A DNA stretch of 64,000 nt, from the NCBI RefSeq assembly GCF_009739515.1, contig NZ_CP046535.1:248001-312000 (forward strand), in the 5' to 3' direction. The notes beneath the pieces are model-generated. The model worked only from the letters and a program-made list of their open reading frames with translations. It was not told the origin of the DNA and searched no databases. This DNA is from Sphingomonas profundi. GTDB lineage: Bacteria > Pseudomonadota > Alphaproteobacteria > Sphingomonadales > Sphingomonadaceae. The position numbers were made by a program, and so were the translations under genes. This document shows positions 56,657 to 64,000 of the stretch, piece by piece (within the stretch, counting starts at the first letter, position 1; every line of letters starts with the position of its first letter).

Positions 56657-57112
56657 TCAGCTCAGCCGGTCGAGCGCCTCGTCGCTGAGCGAGCCGGGGA
56701 TGATCATCACCGGGCACGGCATCGTGCCGGCGCCGGCACCGGCGAAATATTCCACCAGCGGCCCCGGCCCGTCGCTGGCGGCGGCGCCGAGCACCAGCGC
56801 GGCGGTGTCCGGCCGGTCGGCCAGCATCTCCCGCACTACCGCCACCGGATCGCCCTGGCGCACGGTGAGGGTGGGGCTGAGGCCGGTCTCCTCGATCAGC
56901 TCGCCGGCGGCGGTGGCGACGAGGGCATCCACCCGCAGCCGCGCCTCCTCCTCCATCGCCGCCTGCACGCCGCCCCACTGGACGAACTCCGGCGGGGCGA
57001 CGAGAGCAAGGATCTCGACCGCGCCGCCCGTCCTGGCCGCGCGGCGGGCGGCGAAGCGCAGCGCCACGCGGGCCTCGTCATTCTCGTCGATCACGACCAG
57101 ATAGGTGCGCAT
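56657..57112 (-). CDS. UspA-type universal stress protein
   Basis: 151-residue single-domain universal stress protein. N-terminus [20 protein letters not shown], then [20 protein letters not shown]; the C-terminal nucleotide-binding motif reads [20 protein letters not shown] with CPVMIIPG. The G-2x-G-9x-(S/T) loop is only partly conserved, so ATP binding is uncertain. It is divergent from the E2 gene with 133 bases between starts. The longer frame to 57976 is antisense to the E2 gene and rejected. Confidence 0.85.
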   Translation of the reverse strand: MRTYLVVIDENDEARVALRFAARRAARTGGAVEILALVAPPEFVQWGGVQAAMEEEARLRVDALVATAAGELIEETGLSPTLTVRQGDPVAVVREMLADRPDTAALVLGAAASDGPGPLVEYFAGAGAGTMPCPVMIIPGSLSDEALDRLS

Positions 57113-57245
57113 CGCGCCGCTCTCCCCCAACGGCTCCGAAGTGAGCCATAAGCCGGCGGCGCGCAAGCGTTCAGCCTTGACCATCGGCCACCACATGGCC
57201 GACAGACCGCGCGTGAACGCGACAAGCCGGGGAGTGGCCGAATCC

Positions 57246-58580
57246 ATGCCGATCGAGCTCAAGATGCCCGCGCTCTCCCCGACGATGGAGGAGGGGACGC
57301 TGGCCAGGTGGCTGGTGAAGGAGGGCGACGCGGTGAAGTCCGGCGACCTGCTGGCCGAGATCGAGACCGACAAGGCGACGATGGAGTTCGAGGCGGTCGA
57401 CGAGGGCACGATCAGTAAGATCGTGGTGGCCGAGGGCACGGACGGGGTGAAGGTGGGCGCGGTGATCGCGCTGATCGCCGGCGAGGGCGAGGATGCCGCG
57501 GCGGATGAGGCGCCGGCGGCGAAGGCCGACGCTCCGGCTGACGGGAAGGCGCCCGCCAAGGCGGAGGCATCGAAGGCCGAGGCACCGAAGGCGGAAGCGC
57601 CGGCCAAGGCCGCCGCCGCGCCCGCCAAGCCGGCCGCGCCGGCCACGGCCGAGGCGGCGACTTCCGGCGATCGGGTAAAGGCGAGCCCGCTGGCGCGGCG
57701 GCTGGCGGCGGCGCAGGGCATCGATCTGGCGGGGCTCAGCGGCTCCGGCCCGAACGGCCGGGTGGTGAAGGCGGATCTGGAGAGCGCCCAGCCGGCCGCG
57801 CCGAAGGCCGAAGCGCCCGCGGCGGCGCCCGCGCCAGCGGAGGCGGCCCCGGCGGAGCAGCCGGCACCCAAGGCCCCGGCCACCAGCGATATCCCGCACG
57901 AGGCGAGCAAGCTCTCGAACATGCGCAAGACGATCGCGCGGCGGCTGACCGAATCCAAGCAGACGGTGCCGCACATCTACCTGACGGTGGACATCCGGCT
58001 CGATGCGCTGCTCGCCCTGCGCGGTCAGCTGAACGCGGCGCTGGAGAGCCGGGGCGTGAAGCTGTCGGTGAACGACATGCTGGTGAAGGCGCTGGCGGTG
58101 GCGCTGACGGAAGTGCCGAGCTGCAACGTGCAGTTCGCCGGCGACCAGCTGCTGACCTTCACCCGCGCGGACATATCGGTGGCGGTGTCGATCCCCGGCG
58201 GCCTCATCACGCCGGTGGTGGTGGATGCCGGGGCCAAGAGCCTGTCCACGATCGCGACCGAGATCAGGGATCTGGCCGGCCGCGCGCGCGAGGGCAAATT
58301 GAAGCCGGAGGAATATGCCGGCGGCACCGCCTCGCTCAGCAACATGGGCATGTACGGGATCAAGCAGTTCGAGGCCGTCATCAACCCGCCGCAGGGCATG
58401 ATCATGGCGATCGGCGCGGGCGAGCAGCGGCCGTACATCGTCGACGGCGCGCTGGGCGTGGCGACGGTGATGAGCGCCACCGGCAGCTTCGACCACAGAG
58501 CGATCGACGGCGCGGACGGCGCGCAGCTGATGCAGGCGTTCAAGCGACTGGTGGAGAACCCGCTGGGCATGCTGGCGTAG
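57246..58580 (+). CDS. Pyruvate dehydrogenase complex E2 (dihydrolipoamide acetyltransferase)
   Basis: 444-residue E2 component. The lipoyl domain is residues 1-80, with the lipoylated Lys43 in [17 protein letters not shown]. An Ala/Pro/Lys linker ([19 protein letters not shown]) follows. The peripheral-subunit-binding domain has [20 protein letters not shown]. The catalytic core starts at [20 protein letters not shown] and ends with active-site [16 protein letters not shown] (His and Asp). The lipoyl N-terminus [20 protein letters not shown] is typical of alphaproteobacterial and mitochondrial pyruvate-type E2. E1 genes are not in the window. The E3 gene follows, separated by the DUF559 cassette. 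Confidence 0.94.
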   Translation: MPIELKMPALSPTMEEGTLARWLVKEGDAVKSGDLLAEIETDKATMEFEAVDEGTISKIVVAEGTDGVKVGAVIALIAGEGEDAAADEAPAAKADAPADGKAPAKAEASKAEAPKAEAPAKAAAAPAKPAAPATAEAATSGDRVKASPLARRLAAAQGIDLAGLSGSGPNGRVVKADLESAQPAAPKAEAPAAAPAPAEAAPAEQPAPKAPATSDIPHEASKLSNMRKTIARRLTESKQTVPHIYLTVDIRLDALLALRGQLNAALESRGVKLSVNDMLVKALAVALTEVPSCNVQFAGDQLLTFTRADISVAVSIPGGLITPVVVDAGAKSLSTIATEIRDLAGRAREGKLKPEEYAGGTASLSNMGMYGIKQFEAVINPPQGMIMAIGAGEQRPYIVDGALGVATVMSATGSFDHRAIDGADGAQLMQAFKRLVENPLGMLA

Positions 58581-58607
58581 GTGACGGCTTGGGGACGAGC
58601 GACTCCT

Positions 58608-58660
58608 ATCCCCTCAAGGGAGAGGGCGGGGCCCGCCGCGCAGCGGTGGGGGGGAGAGGG
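58608..58660 (+). repeat. Left inverted-repeat arm of the DUF559 cassette
   Basis: Reads TCCCCTCAAGGGAGAGGGCG, then GGGCCCGCC...GCAGCGGTGG and GGGGGAGAGGGC. It is an imperfect reverse complement of the right arm at 59003-59059. Its purine-rich right end (GGGGGAGAGGG) lies 2-12 bases before the GTG of the DUF559 gene and can serve as its ribosome binding site. Confidence 0.75.
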
Positions 58661-59002
58661 CGGTGACAGGCTACGCGCCACATACCCTGAAACGCGCCAA
58701 GGAAATGCGACGAGCCCCGACCGAAGCGGAGCGCCGGTTGTGGACGCAGCTGCGTGGCAGCCGGCTGGGTGGAGCGAAGTTCCGGCGCCAGCAGCCGATC
58801 GGGCCTTACATCGCCGACTTCGTGTGCCAGCAACGGCGGCTGATCGTGGAAGCCGACGGGTCGCAGCATGTTGAGAGCGGGCATGATGCGCGACGCGACG
58901 CCTATCTGATTGCTCAGGGATATCGCATCGTCCGCTTCTGGAACAACGATGTCATGACGAACCCGCAAGGCGTGGAAGAGGCGATTCGCACGGCTCTGGC
59001 AT

Positions 59003-59059
59003 GCCCTCACCCTCCCGCAGCTTCGCTGCGGGCCCCCCTCTCCCTTGAAGGGAGAGGGG
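59003..59059 (+). repeat. Right inverted-repeat arm of the DUF559 cassette
   Basis: Reads GCCCTCACCCTCCCGCAG, then the small hairpin CCCGCAGCTTCGCTGCGGG, then CCCCTCTCCCTTGAAGGGAG and AGGGG. The inner hairpin and the terminal CTCCCTTGAAGGGAG are both perfect palindromes. As a whole it is the reverse complement, with small gaps, of the left arm at 58608-58660. The lpd ATG lies 13 bases beyond it. Confidence 0.8.
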
Positions 59060-59072
59060 TTTGGAGACTTCG

Positions 59073-60484
<1,412 letters not shown>

Positions 60485-60485
<1 letters not shown>

Positions 60486-61210
60486 TGGGATCCTCCCCGG
60501 AACGGGGAGGGGGACCATCCGCAGGGTGGTGGAGGAGGAGCGCCGCCGGCGACGGAGTCAGGGGTGGCGTCCCGCCGCTCTCCCCCTCCACCGGCTCCGC
60601 CGGTCCCCCTCCCCGTGCCGGGGAGGATCTTGTTGCCGCGGCGACGCTCTTGATGGGCGCCGTCGCGATCGGGCTCGCCGTCCATGCGGGATGGACGGAA
60701 GCGTTCGATCGGGCGCTGCTCTTCGCCTTCGCGCCGCCCGCCGGCCTTGTTGCCTTCGTGCAGATGGTGACGTGGTTGGGCAATGCGACGACCCGCATCG
60801 CTGTCGCCGCGCTGGTGGCGCTCTGGCTGCTGATGGCGCGCGACTTGCGGCGGGCGCTCGTGCTGGGCGGTGTGGTGGCCGGCGGGATGATCCTGAACAC
60901 GGCCTGCAAGCTGATCGTGCTGCGGCCTCGGCCGGACCTGCTGGCGCGGCTGGACCATGTCACCACCAGCAGCTTCCCCAGCGGCCATGCGGCGAACGCG
61001 ACGATCCTCTACGTCGCGCTGGCCTGGCTGGCGCCGGAGCGGCATCGTTCGGCGGCGCTGGCGGCGGCGCTGGTGCTGGCCGCCGCGATCGGCCTTTCGC
61101 GCATCGCGCTGGCGGTGCACTGGCCCAGCGACGTGGCGGCGGGCTGGTGCCTGGGCCTCGCCTGGGCGATCGCGTGGCGGCGTCCGCTCGCGGCGGGCGC
61201 TGCCGGTTGA
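60485..61210 (+). CDS. PAP2-family phosphatase with repeat-derived N-terminus
   Basis: 241-residue membrane protein. The core has the three phosphatidic-acid-phosphatase motifs: KLIVLRPRP (K-x6-RP), SFPSGHAAN (PSGH) and SRIALAVHWPSDVAAG (SR-x5-H-x3-D), between about five helices. Candidates for substrates are undecaprenyl diphosphate or lipid phosphates. The ATG at 60485 overlaps the lpd stop (TGATG). Its residues about 3-49 (SSPERGGGPSAG ... GPPPRAGED) are the in-frame translation of a P1 element, which lengthens the cytoplasmic N-terminus. If translation began at the later ATG (60653) the repeat would be untranslated and the protein 185 residues; the lpd coupling favours the earlier start, but this is not certain. 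Confidence 0.85.
60489..60629 (+). repeat. P1 palindromic element at the 5' end of the PAP2 gene
   Basis: 141 bases (47 codons exactly). Left end GATCCTCCCCGGAACGGGGA then GGGGGACC; right end GGTCCCCCTCCCCGTGCCGG then GGAGGATC. The arms are inverted repeats and each is a hairpin. The centre pairs through GGTGGTGGAGGAGGAG and CTCCCCCTCCACC. It lies 3 bases after the lpd/PAP2 TGATG junction and its length keeps the reading frame. Confidence 0.88.
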
Positions 61211-61441
61211 CCGGCCGCGAGTCGGCGTCTATAGCGCGCGCCTGTCCAAGGGCTGGAGGCTCGCGTCCCATCGGGATTCGGTCGCTCGCGGACTGAGCTT
61301 GAACATTGCTGATGCGTGGGCGGGCCTCGGGTGGGTCGATTTATCGGCCGCCGGGGCTTTCGTGCATCCGCCTTTCCGGGAATCCGGGCCGGCGGGGCAA
61401 TTCGGGCATCGGTAAAGTAACTCTAAAAGGTGAAGGGCTTC

Positions 61442-61813
61442 ATGCCGACGATCAACCAGCTAGTGCGCCACGGCCGCGTTCTCCAGAAGGAGAAGTCGAA
61501 GGTTCCGGCGATGGACAAGAACCCGCAGAAGCGCGGTGTCTGCACCCGCGTCTACACGACGACCCCGAAGAAGCCGAACTCGGCGCTGCGCAAGGTGGCC
61601 AAGGTCCGCCTGACCAACCAGCGCGAGGTGATCAGCTACATCCCCGGCGAGGGGCACAATCTGCAGGAGCATTCGGTGGTGCTCATCCGCGGCGGCCGCG
61701 TGCGCGATCTGCCGGGCGTGCGCTACCATGTGCTGCGCGGCGTGCTCGACACGCAGGGCGTGAAGGATCGCCGCCAGTCCCGCTCCAAATACGGCGCCAA
61801 GCGCCCGAAGTGA
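61442..61813 (+). CDS. rpsL: 30S ribosomal protein S12 with Arg88
   Basis: 123-residue S12 of the decoding centre. [32 protein letters not shown] and [20 protein letters not shown] are visible. Lys43 is the wild-type residue, but position 88, usually Lys in GGRVKDLPG, is Arg here (codon CGC in GGRVRDLPG). Lys88 to Arg is a known streptomycin-resistance change in other bacteria. GAAGG lies 5 bases before the ATG at 61442; an upstream GTG at 61430 is not used by the family. The 231 bases upstream (61211-61441) must contain the str operon promoter, but no confident -35/-10 pair was found; TTGAAC at 61299 is the best -35. Confidence 0.97.
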   Translation: MPTINQLVRHGRVLQKEKSKVPAMDKNPQKRGVCTRVYTTTPKKPNSALRKVAKVRLTNQREVISYIPGEGHNLQEHSVVLIRGGRVRDLPGVRYHVLRGVLDTQGVKDRRQSRSKYGAKRPK

Positions 61814-61846
61814 CGCTCGCTTGAGCATGCAGTGAGGCACAGTAAG

Positions 61847-61867
61847 CCCCGGACGGGTTCCGGAACC
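61847..61867. repeat. Short hairpin between rpsL and rpsG
   Basis: CCCCGGACGGGTTCCGGAAC forms a CCGGA/TCCGG stem. The arm resembles half of a P2 element (CCGGACTTGTTCCGG), so it may be a degraded single arm. An attenuating hairpin of the ribosomal operon is the other option. Confidence 0.35.
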
Positions 61868-61891
61868 GGCTGAAGCAGCAAGGATAAGAGA

Positions 61892-62362
61892 ATGGCACGT
61901 CGTCGTCGTCCCGAGAAGCGCATCATCCTCCCCGATCCCAAGTTCGGGGACGAGGTGCTCTCCAAATTCATGAATTCCGTCATGCTCGACGGCAAGAAGT
62001 CCACCGCCGAGGGCATCGTCTACACGGCGCTGGACGTGGTCGAGACCCGCGCGCGGCGCGACGCGCTGGGCGTGTTCCACGATGCGCTGAACAACATCAA
62101 GCCGGGCATCGAGGTGCGCAGCCGGCGCGTCGGCGGCGCGACCTATCAGGTGCCGGTCGAGGTGCGGCCGGAGCGGAGCCAGGCGCTGGCGATCCGCTGG
62201 CTGATCGCTGCCGCTCGTGCGCGCAGCGAGAACACGATGTCGGCCCGCCTCTCCGGCGAGCTGCTGGACGCGGCGAACAACCGTGGCAACGCGGTGAAGA
62301 AGCGCGAGGACACGCACCGCATGGCCGAGGCGAACCGCGCCTTCTCGCATTATCGCTGGTAG
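61892..62362 (+). CDS. rpsG: 30S ribosomal protein S7
   Basis: 156-residue S7, a primary assembly protein of the 30S head that contacts the E-site t[63 protein letters not shown] and the C-terminal [11 protein letters not shown] are standard. AAGGA lies 7 bases before the ATG. It is second in the str operon; a small extra gene separates it from fusA. Confidence 0.97.
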   Translation: MARRRRPEKRIILPDPKFGDEVLSKFMNSVMLDGKKSTAEGIVYTALDVVETRARRDALGVFHDALNNIKPGIEVRSRRVGGATYQVPVEVRPERSQALAIRWLIAAARARSENTMSARLSGELLDAANNRGNAVKKREDTHRMAEANRAFSHYRW

Positions 62363-62392
62363 CCGCTATATAGGACGGCGAGGGCAGGGATC

Positions 62393-62620
62393 ATGGCATC
62401 AGTAACCGAGCCGACCGTCGACGAGCTGAACCGCCAGTCCCAGCGGCTGGAAGCTGAGACCCGCAAGCTGATGGCGGAGGCCAACAAGCTCACGGCGGAG
62501 CAGCTGAAGTTCCAGGCGGAGCGCGAACTGATGCCCCGCTCGATGGTGTTCCAGGCGATGCTGGCCACCGCCGCGCTGCTCGGCGCGGGTGCCGCGATCG
62601 CCAAGCTGTTCTTTCCCTAA
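62393..62620 (+). CDS. 75-residue tail-anchored coiled-coil protein in the str operon
   Basis: Small protein between rpsG and fusA, not recognised. Residues about 8-47 form a charged amphipathic helix or coiled coil (LNRQSQRLEAETRKLMAEAN, KLTAEQLKFQAEREL). One C-terminal hydrophobic helix follows (MVFQAMLATAALLGAGAAIA) ending KLFFP, a tail-anchor layout. AGGG lies a few bases before the ATG. Spacing of 30 bases from rpsG and 42 to fusA indicates cotranscription with translation genes. The str operon normally runs rpsL-rpsG-fusA-tuf, so this is an addition. Function unknown. Confidence 0.75.
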   Translation: MASVTEPTVDELNRQSQRLEAETRKLMAEANKLTAEQLKFQAERELMPRSMVFQAMLATAALLGAGAAIAKLFFP

Positions 62621-62662
62621 GCGTCTCGGCGCTACCAACGCATCTATCAAGGACCACAGATC

Positions 62663-64000
<1,338 letters not shown>

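Noticed and set aside
59061-59072. TTG start for lpd adding four residues
   Set aside because: The ATG at 59073 has GGAG at good spacing and gives the usual short N-terminus before the FAD motif.

Overview
The window is GC-rich, densely packed chromosomal DNA from an alphaproteobacterium, most probably a sphingomonad (Sphingomonas or a close relative; this is inference). The support is the gene content: a canonical alphaproteobacterial division/cell-wall (dcw) cluster, an RcnB-like periplasmic protein, a PEP-CTERM protein, a separate lipoyl-E2/lpd pair, many small lineage-type membrane proteins, and ribosomal protein S12 with Arg at position 88. No tRNA, rRNA, CRISPR array, phage or classical insertion sequence was seen. 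No gene-free stretch exceeds about 230 bases.

Layout. 1-1126: the 3' part of a UbiA-family prenyltransferase and a small SMR/EamA-type transporter. 1155-5747 (minus): a type I secretion operon (ABC exporter, HlyD adaptor, TolC channel) without an adjacent substrate, preceded by a DUF808 membrane protein. 6907-8958: a bifunctional class A penicillin-binding protein. 9020-9773: bacterioferritin and its ferredoxin Bfd. 9837-13218: purL with a DUF418 membrane protein. 13313-15057: small minus-strand genes (membrane protein, PEP-CTERM mini-protein, lysozyme-inhibitor-like lipoprotein, Mug-type DNA glycosylase). 15119-17940: a cysteine synthase, a small membrane protein and a DUF4350-like protein.

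18094-37345 is the complete dcw cluster: mraZ-rsmH-ftsL-ftsI-murE-murF-mraY-murD-ftsW-murG-murC-(65-aa microprotein)-murB-ddl-ftsQ-ftsA-ftsZ. Almost every junction is an ATGA, GTGA or TGATG overlap, so the genes look translationally coupled. It supplies cytoplasmic UDP-MurNAc-pentapeptide synthesis, lipid I/II synthesis, septal synthesis (FtsW/FtsI) and the Z-ring. A large TPR-SPOR protein and a dGTPase follow.

41606-46718 holds a DUF4336 protein, an NAD-dependent epimerase-like protein, aminopeptidase N and PdxH. 46795-53760 is a transglutaminase / circularly permuted glutamine-synthetase-like (DUF2126) / circularly permuted ATP-grasp plus alpha-E gene set. It matches a predicted but biochemically open peptide-ligation or tagging system. 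53842-57112 has a hypothetical gene, RcnB, an M28 peptidase and a UspA protein. 57246-61210 has the pyruvate dehydrogenase E2 and E3 genes with a DUF559 nuclease gene lodged between them, then a PAP2 phosphatase. 61442-64000 is the str operon (rpsL, rpsG, a small tail-anchored protein, fusA cut by the window end).

The most unusual feature is a set of short palindromic elements placed at gene junctions, or inside genes, of essential operons. A 141-151 bp element (called P1 here) occurs three times. One copy lies in frame inside murD, adding about 48 residues. One lies in frame at the N-terminus of the PAP2 gene. One sits at the murB-ddl junction, where it creates a 51-codon mini-ORF coupled at both ends. 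A related element between murE and murF creates a 43-codon coupled mini-ORF and supplies the murF ribosome binding site. The DUF559 gene is flanked by inverted-repeat arms of similar sequence. A second family (P2, 109 bp) occurs twice between other genes. Together they suggest a mobile palindromic repeat system, possibly served by DUF559 nucleases, that tolerates or favours insertions keeping translation open.
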